From Prostheceraeus crozeri (lineage: Eukaryota > Platyhelminthes > Polycladida > Euryleptidae): 64,000 bases of DNA. Shown piece by piece: positions 36,804-47,207 of the stretch. The DNA is taken from contig CAJQUW010007959.1 of NCBI GenBank assembly GCA_907163375.1, forward strand, positions 62,001 to 126,000, in the 5' to 3' direction. Within the stretch, counting starts at the first letter, position 1, and every line of letters starts with the position of its first letter. The translations under genes were made by a program, and so were the position numbers. The notes below the pieces were generated by a model. The model saw only the letters and a list, made by a program, of their open reading frames with translations. It ran no database searches and had not been told where the DNA came from.

Positions 36804-39578
36804 TCAAAGACAGGATTTACTATTCATTTTTTTCTTTTTCCTTTCTGTAGATTTGTTGTCTCTGGAAGAATCAGATAAATTTCTAACAAACATTTTAGCC
36901 ATACAGTTGAAAAAACTCTTACTGAGAGAAAAAATGAGGTCATGACCACTTGCACAATGAGTATTACCTATAAAAATGTCAAAATTATCATTGATTACGT
37001 TTTCGACGACGCTGGTAAAAACCAAAGTTTGATTAGGAGCCGATAAAAGCTGACTTAATAGAGAAGGCGATGATGTGATGTCTGAAAAAACTTTCCATGC
37101 AAAAATACACAACTGAAAAGTGTGATCACGTGGTTCTAACAATCCACCTCGGTCAATTTCTCTCAGAAATTTCGAAGCCTCTGGTGATTCTTCCATTTCA
37201 AATTCAAAGGGGGTCTTTTTTTCAACTAAACTATCCTTGCAATATATACATCTATGGATACGAGAGACAGATCGGGCACAAGCTCCAGCCACATAATAAA
37301 TCACTGCCAAATCACTATCATCAGGATCACGAAACGTTGATAGACAGGTATAAATTTCAATAGCACAGGCACTATTCACACAATCTGAATCTTTTGAATT
37401 TTGTGAAGCTATGCAGGACAACGTCTTCACATCAATATGAGAGAACTTCATTAGCGATATGGTTTTGATCTTATTACAGCTTTCTAAAAGTTGACGTACA
37501 GAAATATAATAATTAGCACCACTAAGTTGGCGAATCCATCCAAATCTTCCTTCCAAGCAGTCGGATTGTATATTGCCCAACAAAACGTATTTGAAACCAC
37601 ATGACTGCATCAGAAAGCGAGCAAATTCCGGTAATGCGCGACATGTCAGAATATTCGCAAGAAAAGTTTCCGATGTCATCCCTTGTCCATTACTTTGTTC
37701 CCACCGTTCAAGGAAGTCAGCAAACTCTTCTAGAAAACAGAATTTCCAGTCGTTAATAGAAGACACACTATCGCGAGCTATGTCACGCTTATGATGGCCT
37801 ATAGAAGTGGTTTTAACATTCAACACTTTCCATACTTTCGAAAACAATCCCAAAACAGAAGCGGTCTCATGGCGACCATAGTGATACAAAGCATTAATCG
37901 TCGACTCATGTAAAACGGCAGATGACAATTTTACCGATGTTTTTTCGATACTTTTGGGCATTAAAACGGCTTTAGTCAATTTATGACCCAGTCGTAAGGG
38001 TTTATCACTTTCAATTTCAAAAACAAACTCAAGATCAGATAACTTGGCAGTTGCACCATCGAAATATCGTGGCATGGAGGGACATTGGAAAATTCGACGT
38101 TTTTGTAAGTTATTATAAATATTCTTGACATTATGTGTCGGATCGAAAATCAGAAACATTTCTTCATTAGTCCAGAAATTCACAACAGATGGTTTAAGAG
38201 TTCCACCACATAGATGGGAAATAAAAAATTTACGATTGGGATGGCTGTTGTCCACTAAAATGGCTCTTACAAGAAATCCTATGTTATGTAGAATGCTCAT
38301 TATATGTTTGTAGCATTCAAAAAGTTTATCAGCAGTCAAGGATTTTATCGGAAAGATACCAACAATATCTCGATATTTCGAACTCAACGATTTTATCATA
38401 AAACACAGAGCTGTCCTCGCTATATCACAATCACCAGTCAAACCACTAATACGACCACCAGTAAACTCTGGCCGTCTTGCAACGTAAATCTCATCAATCA
38501 CCAAAATTACAGATTTATCGAAATCATTTAATTTCGATATTCGAAGTTTCAAATACTCATTATCATCGAGTTTATCATTAGAACTCGTCATTTTCGTGAT
38601 CTTTTGCAATGTTCTCACAGATGGCAAGTATAAAACATTACTGTTACATAATTGAACATAGGCAGATGAGCTTACAGAATACAACACGTAAGAAAAAACG
38701 ATAATTTCGGGAGTATACCGTCGCCCATGTTTGGAAGTTGTCGACAATTTCAATTGTTCAATCAGAAATCTCAATCGAGATGATTCCTGAACATCATCGT
38801 ACATTTCTAATGCATCCTCGAGATAATCTATGCACGCTTGAATGGAGCGATTAGGGACGTAGTCTTCACTAATAGATTTTAAAAATGACATCAGATTGCT
38901 TATTTGAGAAACAGCTGTTTTTCCAGGAATTATATGATGATACTGCGAAGACACAAGAAGAACATTTTTCAAGTAGGCACGAGCACACATTTCACGATCG
39001 ACGACGATTGAGACTTTAAACAACGGGACATGTGAAGAGTCAATTAGCCCAATGATCAATACTCCATTATTAAAAAACAAATGAAATCCTGTCGGCTTCG
39101 CTACTTCTGAAGTTAAGCCGCTGTGCAATTCTTCGATCGAAGATACTGTATCTTCGGAGAGCATTTGCTCAGCAAGATCTGCAAAGTTTTCATTTTGGGT
39201 TTGGATACGAGAACTCGACGTTGCCTTTTCACTTCGGCGAGACACTGGAGTCGATGAAAAACGCACAGGAAGGTTAGGAGAAAGAGATGGAATGGCGTCG
39301 GATTTTAAAACTCTTCGTTGTAGTGGCTGATCACCACGTTTACGCTTCCGCGTTACATTAATGTCAACGCTGCTGGTTGAGAAATCGGTTTCTACGAAAT
39401 GTAGGGAGCACAAGCGACTGTTTTGAGTTGGTGTGAAGTCTTTTCGAGGTATTCGATTAATCCAAACTCGAAGTAAATCCTGATTTTTGAGAGGAAATCG
39501 ATGAAACGTTACATGTGGTGCAGTTGTGTGGTTTGAGTATCCAGATGTACATCCGACAGCGGCGCACTTATTCGGCAT
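36804..39578 (-). CDS. P-element/THAP9-like transposase (THAP domain protein)
   Basis: A 924-residue frame with no interruption. The start is set at the ATG at 39576-39578 because the THAP finger begins there (MPNKCAAVGC); an in-frame ATG 59 codons upstream would add an unlikely leader. THAP domain, residues 1-66: zinc ligands C5, C10, C57 and H60, plus the conserved P29, W39 and F61. It is expected to bind the element ends. After a basic linker (TRKRKRGD) and a low-complexity stretch comes an RNase H-like core: VILVIDEIYV (Asp near residue 362), ILVDNSHPN (Asp near 444), FDPTHNVKNIYNNL (near 480), and SDCLEGRFGWIRQLSGANYY (Glu near 675), the family's late signature. P-family enzymes cut and paste DNA in the nucleus and use GTP as cofactor. 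The C-terminus is lysine-rich (ERKKKKMNSK). It could be a domesticated gene, but the intact ends argue for a transposon. Confidence 0.9.
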   Translation of the reverse strand: MPNKCAAVGCTSGYSNHTTAPHVTFHRFPLKNQDLLRVWINRIPRKDFTPTQNSRLCSLHFVETDFSTSSVDINVTRKRKRGDQPLQRRVLKSDAIPSLSPNLPVRFSSTPVSRRSEKATSSSRIQTQNENFADLAEQMLSEDTVSSIEELHSGLTSEVAKPTGFHLFFNNGVLIIGLIDSSHVPLFKVSIVVDREMCARAYLKNVLLVSSQYHHIIPGKTAVSQISNLMSFLKSISEDYVPNRSIQACIDYLEDALEMYDDVQESSRLRFLIEQLKLSTTSKHGRRYTPEIIVFSYVLYSVSSSAYVQLCNSNVLYLPSVRTLQKITKMTSSNDKLDDNEYLKLRISKLNDFDKSVILVIDEIYVARRPEFTGGRISGLTGDCDIARTALCFMIKSLSSKYRDIVGIFPIKSLTADKLFECYKHIMSILHNIGFLVRAILVDNSHPNRKFFISHLCGGTLKPSVVNFWTNEEMFLIFDPTHNVKNIYNNLQKRRIFQCPSMPRYFDGATAKLSDLEFVFEIESDKPLRLGHKLTKAVLMPKSIEKTSVKLSSAVLHESTINALYHYGRHETASVLGLFSKVWKVLNVKTTSIGHHKRDIARDSVSSINDWKFCFLEEFADFLERWEQSNGQGMTSETFLANILTCRALPEFARFLMQSCGFKYVLLGNIQSDCLEGRFGWIRQLSGANYYISVRQLLESCNKIKTISLMKFSHIDVKTLSCIASQNSKDSDCVNSACAIEIYTCLSTFRDPDDSDLAVIYYVAGACARSVSRIHRCIYCKDSLVEKKTPFEFEMEESPEASKFLREIDRGGLLEPRDHTFQLCIFAWKVFSDITSSPSLLSQLLSAPNQTLVFTSVVENVINDNFDIFIGNTHCASGHDLIFSLSKSFFNCMAKMFVRNLSDSSRDNKSTERKKKKMNSKSCL

Positions 39579-39821
39579 AACGATCAGAAGGAGAACAACG
39601 TGCTTCCCACGCGCTGCATCATAAATTGACTTCACAATTAAGGTTGGTCGTAGATCAATAACACGTCGACGGCTGCAAAGCTCACGCCTGCTTGCATTGT
39701 TCATTAGACTAAGTACAATGTTTTCATTTGCGCGTTCACTGGCCTCCAATTGCAAGACACAACGCTTTCACTCGACAAGTTTCATGTCCAGTAGCTACTA
39801 TTTAGAAGTCCATGCTCATCT

Positions 39822-40249
39822 GTAGTTGAAAGTCTCAAGTTCTATTTACAAATAATCATTTCAGACGGCGGAGTTGTTGGTAAGGGACATTCGTTTCATC
39901 TAATATTTCAAATCACTGAACAGCTACAAACATTTTCATTGTAAAAGAACGGAATTTTCACGAATTATTGTCATTTTGAAGACATTCTGAAAGCCTCTGA
40001 CTGAATGGAAATAGCTCCACATTTTTACATTTACGAACCTCGGTTGTTTGCAGCTCATAATAGACCGAGTAACAGAAGTCGTGGTCATCAGCATGCTTAA
40101 ATGAATGTAGAATAAGTGACCGTCAATCCAGCTGAAGAGCTTCCATGAGTGAATCCTAAAGAATTTGAAAACCGGTGCGTTTTATTGTGATGTCACTGGT
40201 TTATTTTATCCGAGTCACTCACTGGTTTTGAAACTGCTTTCGGGATTCA
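39822..40249. other. Intergenic
   Basis: No gene or repeat was recognised between the P-like element and the next LINE fragment. Confidence 0.35.
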
Positions 40250-41700
40250 AGACCAATTAATTCTCTGGTGATCCAAATATTTCTGCATTTGTATACAAGC
40301 GTTTGGCCTCATCAATAACAGTTCCTTTAATTGATACAGTATATTTCAATCTTGTATTGATCAAAGAAACATGCCATCTGAGTGGCAAAGTTTGTAATAA
40401 GTCCGATCCCAAAAGAAAAGGCTGTTCAGTTGACACGATTAAGACCGATTTCACAAAGTATTTTGCCGATTTCACAAAGATATTTGAAAAAGATTTGTTG
40501 AGCAATTTGAGATCAACTCCTGGAGCAATGTTGGGAACAGATCAACATGGTTTCCATAAGTCTTGCTCCACAACTACTGCTCTCATCTCCAATAATGAGT
40601 AATTTGTTCGAGAACTATAACAGTAACAGTAACAGAGAACTTTTTCTGGATCTCTTCTTGTAGCAGTTTATCTATGAAAGGCTTTTCATCATTTAGATCA
40701 CAGCAATTTACTTAAAAATATCTCTTGAGTAGATGAATAACAAATAATTTTGTCATACTTTTGAAAAATTATCTCGCCCACCGGTTACTACGTGCAAAAC
40801 TTCATGACCAATTTTCTGACGATTTTCGTGTACGATCTGGAGCTCTTCAGGGAGCGGTGCTAGCACCATATATTTTCAATGCTTTTTAGAGACCAACATT
40901 GTATTATACCGTCTACACAAGTTGTTAAATATGCAGACGAGACGATCTGACGTTAGTTTTGCCAATCATTGCTGATCGAACTGTTGCATACAACTTGAAT
41001 GTTGAAATTGAAAACACAACATTTTGGTGTGACAACAGTTATTGTTTATCACTTGATATGTCAAAGTCAAAGTTATTTCTTTGCCCTAGAAGCAATCATG
41101 TTGATTTCAATTATGACGGGAATTTTCCGATTGAGACCGTTGAAGCTATTGCGATTCTTAGCATTACAATAACGAAAGATTTGAACTAGGAAAGTCATAT
41201 TTGTTATTTTGCTGAGACATCGAACACTCGTTTTTATGTTTTGCGTCAACATTGACCTGATGCAGACAGTGATGAGTTTTATGTGTTATACACAGCCTTT
41301 GTCTGCTCCACGGTAGAGTACGTTTGCCCGGTATTTGTTGGTCTCGATAAAGGTCTTTCCCGCAAATTGGAATCAGTGCACAAACGTGCCCATAAGATTA
41401 TTTATGGATGCATACAACAACAATATCAATGCAACAATGGTACTGAACTCGCAATACGAAGACAAGAGATGAGCAAAAGTGCACAGACATCTCGAGGCAG
41501 ATGAGACTCACATTTTGAATCGATTTATCCCGAAAAGACTCCCGCGGACTGGTCTCCCATCAATTCCTTATTGCAGAACTGAAAAGAAATCATGTGTCAG
41601 TTGCACAGCATGTCTCCTAAATATATTCACTGATTACATCACTTTGTAAATGTTCTTTGTATATGTCATTTATTTGCCGCCTTTTCGCTTTGTATCAATG
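40250..41700 (+). mobile_element. CR1-like LINE fragment (RT)
   Basis: A 5'-truncated, heavily broken RT: FTKIFEKDLLSNLRS then DQHGFHKSCSTTTALI (40480-40590), LSGAVLAPYIFNAF (about 40860), a catalytic VKYAD at about 40927, the LFLCPRSNHVDFNYDG region (41060-41130), and a C-terminal FVCSTVEYVCPVFVGLDKG...VHKRAHKIIYGC (41295-41415). The tail RLIPKRLPRTGLPSIPYCRT follows in a shifted frame. It lies 100-200 bp before the LRR-Ig exon. Confidence 0.75.
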
Positions 41701-41838
41701 AAGCAATATTGATTTTCATTTGTACTGAAATAAGCACTTTACGAGTACTTGCTTAGTTATGTTTATGGAACGACATCCATAAGACGCTTTTAATCTCAAC
41801 TTCTGCTGATTGACCTTTGTCCTTCTCTCTCTTTTCAG

Positions 41839-43024
41839 ATATTTTCATCACTTCCGGAAACGTTTCTTGAAACTACATGAGGAAATGTTTGAATTGATGA
41901 AGATCCTGTTTCTCATTCTTGTTGTGTGTGCAGGAACAAGTGGAAATGATGGATGTCGAAAACTTATCGAAAGCGTTCGCTGCAATAGATTGAATTTGAA
42001 AGCTGTACCAAATAATCGATGGGGAAACGTGGTATCCCTTAATCTTAATAGAAACAAAATAACAAAATTAACAAATAACTCATTCACAACTTGGAACAGT
42101 TCCGGCTTGACCAGACTTGATCTCAGTTTCAATGAACTTCAAACAATCACTTCAGGAGCTTATACCTTATATTATACCTTATATTATACCTTATACGGTG
42201 CTATACCTTAGCGACAATCCTCTTGGAACAATTCCGAATCATTGGTTCAAGAATTTCGGGACAATCTCGATGCTTGACCTCAGCAGCACAGTTGGAGGTT
42301 TGAAATTGCACAAGCATTCATTTTCTGGTTTAAGTAAATTAGAGGACCTTCGTCTTTCAAACAACAACCTGACGACACTTCCAGAGGGAATGCAGGAGGA
42401 TCTGAACACAACGAGGTTGAGAGTGTTTTCCAGCTTTGACAATCCATGGAACTGTGACTGTCGCATTCGATGGATGAATGATCCGTTCATGAAGATGAAA
42501 TATAGAATTCATGGTGAATGCGCCTCTCCTCTTCGCCTAAAAGACAAACGAATCATCGATCTTAAACCTGAAGACCTTCAATGCATTCCAGAAGTCACAG
42601 CCAACAATTCAAGCATCACCGCAAAGGCTGGAGACAATGTTATTCTTGTCTGCCATGTCTTCTCAGATCCCATTGGCGGACGTCTTGGTGGAAGGATGGA
42701 GTCAGAATCAAAAATGACTCCACGTCGTTCCTTATCTCTCAAACAGCAGGAACCACATTTCATTATCAACTGACCATCCTGAATGCAAAGGACGGTCATA
42801 CTGGAGAATGGAATTGCAGTGCTGTCAATGATCGTGGAAAGGATACCGCCAGCATATTCCTACAAATCGAGAGCTCTGCAACGCATATCATGGTAATCGT
42901 CATCGGAGTGGCAGCAGTGATAATTATTGTGTCTTTTGGTATTGGAGTTTGGATGTTCAAACATCGCACAGAAACAACACAGATATTTCAATTTGTAGTC
43001 CTTCAAAATGGAAATATGGATTGA
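41839..43024 (+). pseudogene. LRR-Ig transmembrane receptor-type gene, large terminal exon (frame-broken)
   Basis: The exon follows an acceptor (CTTCTCTCTCTTTTCAG, AG at 41837-41838). The likely start is ATG 41885, giving a signal peptide MKILFLILVVCAGTSG. Then come an LRR N-cap (CRKLIESVRCNRLNLKAVP), repeats LNLNRNKITKL, LTRLDLSFNELQTI, LYLSDNPLGTIP and LEDLRLSNNNLTTLP, and a C-cap (NPWNCDCRIRW, with further Cys in GECASPLR and LQCIP). A C2-type Ig domain (VILVCHVFSD, SWWKDGVRI, GEWNCSAVNDRG) precedes a membrane helix (MVIVIGVAAVIIIVSFGIGV, 42889-42950) and a 25-residue tail. Such proteins act in cell recognition or growth-factor modulation. The frame changes twice: at a 12-bp repeat in 42161-42196 and near 42685. 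It is either a recent pseudogene or contains sequence errors. Confidence 0.75.
42161..42196 (+). repeat. 12-bp tandem repeat inside an LRR
   Basis: Three copies of TATACCTTATAT, the last with one change. They encode YTLY repeats in one frame and IPYI in another, at the place where an LRR should read L..L..LYLS. The frame downstream differs from the frame upstream, so the repeat or its edge carries the frame change. Confidence 0.85.
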
Positions 43025-43127
43025 CACAGCGCATTTCTTCTTTGTCATCTGACCATTCAATTTTCCATTATGTGATCAAAAGTGCGTGGAGGTGTCTTCC
43101 TAGGGATTTTATAGGCTAGGATTTTGC

Positions 43128-43133
43128 AATAAA
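43128..43133 (+). promoter_or_regulatory. Poly(A) signal of the LRR-Ig gene
   Basis: AATAAA about 100 bp after the TGA at 43022-43024, a normal spacing for a terminal exon. No competing signal lies between. Confidence 0.55.
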
Positions 43134-43220
43134 AGCTATGTACCATCATAATGATGCATTCGCAGCTTTTTTGATGCGAGCTGTAATCATTTGCAATGAT
43201 TACGAATCATAATACTTCAA

Positions 43221-43325
43221 TGATATGAACTGAAATGAATTTACGTACATATAGATGCCTGAGTTACTACAAATTTTTGGTACACGCTCTTGTAGATTTT
43301 CACCCCTGTGTATCGGTGAAACGGA
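43221..43325 (+). repeat. Dispersed repeat R3, copy a
   Basis: About 100 bp starting ATATGAACTGAAATGAATTT recurs at 58941-59043 in the same orientation, with CTGAGTTA and TTGTAGATT blocks conserved. No coding sequence. Confidence 0.55.
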
Positions 43326-43388
43326 CGAATTCTACGGAACCTTCCAGGCACTGTGAATCACAAAGTCCTATTTAAGCATGAATCCGAG

Positions 43389-43541
43389 TGTAAATAGAAT
43401 AATTAAATATTGAGTTGCTTTCTTAGTTTAAAAATGGAAACAGACTGATGATTCCTGAGATTAGGTGAAATGGCAGCAATTCAGTTCTGTTTTCATTTTT
43501 CAACTGAAGATGCAACTCAATATTTGATTATTCTATTTACA
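43389..43541. mobile_element. 153-bp hairpin element
   Basis: The arms 43389-43418 and 43512-43541 are inverse copies with a single mismatch (TGTAAATAGAATAATTAAAT...GAGTTGC). Looser pairing continues inward to about 43447/43483, leaving a loop of roughly 35 bp. It is probably a MITE. A transcript would fold like a long miRNA or siRNA precursor. Confidence 0.7.
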
Positions 43542-43784
43542 TTTGGTTTACAAAAGCAGCATTTATTAATTATTGCAGCAGGAGCGCTAACTCAGGTGAT
43601 TTGCCAGCAGTGTTTTCAAAGTGATATTTAATGAATGCCCGTCGAAATTTCGCTAGCTTGCTAATTGCAGATCATGAATCTGAGTACTAGACAGAATTGT
43701 ACTAGAATTACCAAACTTAAATTCACAGAAGTACAAAGATATTTGTTGAGTACTAATATGATTAAATATCGATGTCAATCAATG

Positions 43785-43875
43785 ACACGAAGCCAAATTC
43801 AGTGAGTTATTATACAGCTGGTAGTGTGGACGCAAGCTATCTGAATAAGTTTCTTTGTCGCCATCTAAGAGGGTA
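43785..43875 (+). repeat. Dispersed repeat R2, copy b
   Basis: Matches 670-757 over CAGTGAGT...CAGCTGGTAGTG...CGCCATCTAAGAG. The following LINE 3' fragment begins within about 20 bp. Confidence 0.5.
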
Positions 43876-43883
43876 AGATCCTA

Positions 43884-44590
43884 TTGCAAGAATCTGTAAC
43901 TATTGTATGTTCAACTAACATTTTTAGTCAATTTACATTTAACCAAATCTCCGACGTTTTGAAGAGAGCCTCATCTCGTTTGTATGTGATTCGAGTTCTG
44001 AAGTCTCCACTGTGTAAAAACGATGTAGCAAAAGCTCATCATTCATTGATTACTAGTTTGATTTTCTATGCCTCACCTGCCTATGGTCGTTTACCTGCGA
44101 AATTGTTGACAAAATTAGAGCGCTTTCAGAAACGTGCACATAAGATCATTTGTGGTTCAGATTGTTCATGTAAGAATTTTCCTAACCTTGCAAATATTTT
44201 CGAAGAGAGGACCATTGATTTCATGTTAAAATGTGAGAGCTCGGTATCCTCCCACGAAACAGCTTGATTCCTAAAAGGATGTGTGTTAACAAACATTTTC
44301 GCAACCCGTTTTTGTCGCACGAGCAGATATGTGAACTCATTTATTCCGTGGTCATTTATTTTGTTCAATAAGCCTTATGTTAGTCTACAACTAGCAAATG
44401 AAGTCTGATTTTTCTTAGTGTCATACTTTTCTTCACTTCTGCTTGTTTGCACCTTTTCTTCCTTGTATAATGTCTTCAATGCTGTAACTTGTAATGTATA
44501 CGATTTTCAATTTGATGAATAAACAATCTTATGATGAATATACTTATGATGAAATAAACTATTGAAAATATTATGAATAAACTTATCTTA
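43884..44590 (+). mobile_element. CR1-like LINE 3' end
   Basis: A 5'-truncated copy starting in the RT C-terminal region: VLKRASSRLYVIRVLKSPLC, AHHSLITSLIFYASPAYG, ERFQKRAHKIICGSDCSC (to about 44170), then the 3' end with RNPFLSHEQICELIYSVVIY. The same 3' region (CGAGCAGATATGTGAACTCA) recurs at 52744. AATAAAC-containing AT-rich DNA near 44516-44590 marks the end. Confidence 0.75.
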
Positions 44591-44916
44591 TCTTATAACT
44601 AGCTTGGCTCTGCCTTAGATCTGGCAACATTGATCGGAGTCTACCCGAATGGCTGAGATGACCATGAACACGCTGTTGTTGTCCATTCTAGCCCCCACTA
44701 ACTTAGACAGTCGGATTTTTGCGATGAAAGACAGCTACTATGCCACCCGACAATGTAGTAATAATCTTCCATCGGAGATCGAGTTCCATTTCTACGACAC
44801 TAGTTGATCTCGTCATCAAAATATGATTTATTTCACAATCGATAGTGTCGAATAGCAGCAGATTAACCTGTGGTGGCTGGATAAACCAGGAGACAAAGCA
44901 TGCATCTTCCCACTTT
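44591..44916. other. Intergenic
   Basis: Nothing recognisable between the LINE 3' end and the piggyBac-2 terminus. Confidence 0.35.
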
Positions 44917-44920
44917 TTAA

Positions 44921-47207
44921 CCCATTAGGCGCCGAATTATTTTTGAAAGTAATTATCAAAAATTCGAATGAAACCATATTATTCAATCACGTTTTGATAC
45001 TTTATGACGATCTTACCGAAAATAAATGTTCATTTCATCGTTTTTGATGATGTTCGACATGTGGAACATTAGCGCCTTGAGACTATACATTTTTTTAAGA
45101 ATTTTTGAAGAATATAAGCCGTTGTATATTTGTTTATACTTGACAAATTGCTTATATTTTGCATATTTGTTTATACATTAAAATAATATTCTATGCTTAT
45201 ACGCTAATTTTAATTTTTATGCAAAAGTAGTATATTAAGAATTTTGATGTATTTTGGTAAACGAAACAGGAAAAATACAGACAGAATCACCAATCTATTT
45301 TTTTGAAACTAGGTAACAGTAACATCTTTCAGAGTTCAGAGATGGTATTGGACGAAGCTACTTGTATGCAACAAAGTGTCGCATGTGTCACACTTCGTTT
45401 TCGTTTTTTTAATGCATAATTTACAGCTGCCCTGTTTACCGGCTGGTATTGGAGGATGAACAACATTTCCAAGTCTTGTGGAGAGAGCAGGTGTTCGTGA
45501 AGGTCCAGGTCGAATTTCTCGAACAGTCAGAAGACACAGAAGATATCTCACAACTTCTCTGAAAGAAAAAGAATGTTTCACGTACATATTTTGATAAAAT
45601 GAGAGCATAATTGACTAAACACAAGATGACTTAAAAAGTCTATATGCATTATTATTAGGTTGTAGCAATTTGTGTTCAACTTCGATAAGCAGTAACAGCT
45701 TTTTCATCTCTATAACCAAATTATCGAATGACAGATTTACATTGTAAAGTTATGTGTATATATCATCTACTTTCTGACGACCTTATATTTTCTGATTGAT
45801 TTATGACAATTACTATGTTAAGTTCTAATATTTTATTAATTGATTTGATGTTCATATTCATGTCTTGAGACCCCACGAATTCTATTCGGCTTTTTGAAAT
45901 AAACGTCTTACATGTATTTATTTTGTAACGCAACAAAATCTTTCAGTTTTAACTCAAAATATAAGATAATACAAAGTATAGATCTAACCTTCGGAAATCC
46001 AGATGAGATGTAGGCCTATTGACTTGAATGTGTCTTTGTAACCTCCAAGCAGCCACCATGCCCATATTGATGAAATTTGCGAATAATAGCCACCACCATT
46101 TTTTTGATCGCAGCTGAGGCCGATAATCCGAAAGAAACCTGCCCAATAGGTCAACTCCGCCCATGTGACAATTATAGGAGCCAATCATAGCTGGTTGTTG
46201 AATTGCAGTTCTCTTCCTATCACTTCGACTCCAGCGTGTCGCCTGACTGATAGGAGTAACGCCCTCATTTGAACTGATAACTATAACGGGGTATTATCGT
46301 TCCAGTGGCAGACCACGACTGAACAATCACTGTAACTTTCATGAAATCCTCTCTGAGATTTTGCCCTCGCCTCTTTTGATATCAGGGGTCATTTTTCTAT
46401 TCTGTTGCGCCTGACAGTACCAGTACAACGTTGACGGTTTACTTGAAGTTTACTTGAATATTTTATTTACATAAGCCTATAGATAAAATAGAGCAGAACG
46501 AAATCACAAGACTGTCTATATATCAACTCTGGCAGCATTAGTTAGAAGGAAGGTTGGACAGACATCTTACACTTACCATGTAAAGCAGCAAAATATTTGT
46601 CATTGACGTTCTTATTCAGATCAAAACAAAACTTTCACTGCTTTTCAGTTTTTTTGAATTTAAACAAAATATGTAAAATGGCAAACTTTAATTCTGATTA
46701 TCAAACTAGCAGACATTACTATTCATATCAGATTGACAGGCATTGACATATTTCATTATAAATCCTTCCGAAATATTTTGCTAGCGATCTAATTTGTATA
46801 GGCCCAAGGCGCCAATGTTACACAAGTGGAACATTTTGAATTTGTCATTATGTTTCGAAAAATATAATAGGAATGAAATATTTTTGTATATAGCATGCCT
46901 ATATGAAGAGGTATACATATTATAAGTAGCTAAAATCTGAAAACCAATCAATTGCTTTTGCTTAATTAGAGCTGCTGAAAAATCGCTGTAACCAAATTGA
47001 ACATTGAAAAACATAACCAATCTTTTTTGATTGAATTGTACTAATAAAATCTAGAGATATGATATTTTAGTGAGTCAGATAACACCAAGACACACCAAGG
47101 TTGCCAAACATTGTAATTATTTACTGTAAAATATCATTTGTCCCACATTCAATAAGACATATTTCCAAAATCGAGCGATGTTCCATAAGTGGAACATTGG
47201 CGCCTAA
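44921..47207 (-). mobile_element. piggyBac-2 DNA transposon, internally reduced
   Basis: The left terminus CCCATTAGGCGCC follows TTAA (44917-44920) and is of the same type as piggyBac-1. The subterminal motif TGGAACATTRGCGCC occurs near 45060-45077 and 47189-47203. A related GGCGCCAATGTTACACAAGTGGAACAT lies at 46809. No right-hand GGGTTAA terminus was found; the best candidate edge is GGCGCCTAA at 47199-47207, so the right boundary is provisional. It carries the C-terminal half of a transposase gene on the minus strand. Confidence 0.65.
45336..46439 (-). pseudogene. piggyBac transposase, C-terminal half with an intron
   Basis: The upstream exon (46439 down to 45989) reads VIVISSNEGVTPISQATRWS, then YNCHMGGVDLLGRFLSDYRP and KKWWWLLFANF, ending HLDFRR. 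The intron 45559-45988 (430 bp) starts GTTAGA and ends TTTCTTTCAG. The splice keeps the frame as DFRREVVRYLLC, and the last exon ends in a Cys/His domain (CKLCIKKTKTKCDTC...LLHTSSFVQYH) at 45336. The N-terminal part with the first two catalytic Asp residues is missing. Gly stands where the family usually has Asp in GGVDLLD. At least one stop or frame problem lies near 46320. Confidence 0.78.

Larger units (their letters stand above)
36525..39814 (-). mobile_element. P-element/THAP9-like DNA transposon, structurally complete
   Basis: A 3,290-bp element. The left end reads CATGGACTTCTAGATATATA and the inverted right end CATGGACTTCTAAATAGTAG. The similarity runs about 40 bp and includes a perfect inner block CTGGACATGAAACT. 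Direct repeats CTCATCT flank it at 36518-36524 and 39815-39821; P elements make 8-bp duplications, and here seven bases are identical. A single uninterrupted transposase frame fills most of the element on the minus strand, with AATAAA (minus strand, 36753-36758) about 46 bp after the stop. This is the only autonomous-looking DNA transposon in the window. Confidence 0.88.

Noticed and set aside
39579-39755. 59 extra N-terminal residues on the P-like transposase
   Set aside because: THAP fingers in this family start right after the initiator Met, and the upstream residues have no domain character.
45559-45988. The gap in piggyBac-2 as a transposon insertion
   Set aside because: It has GT...AG borders with a pyrimidine tract and exact frame restoration, and no flanking target duplication.
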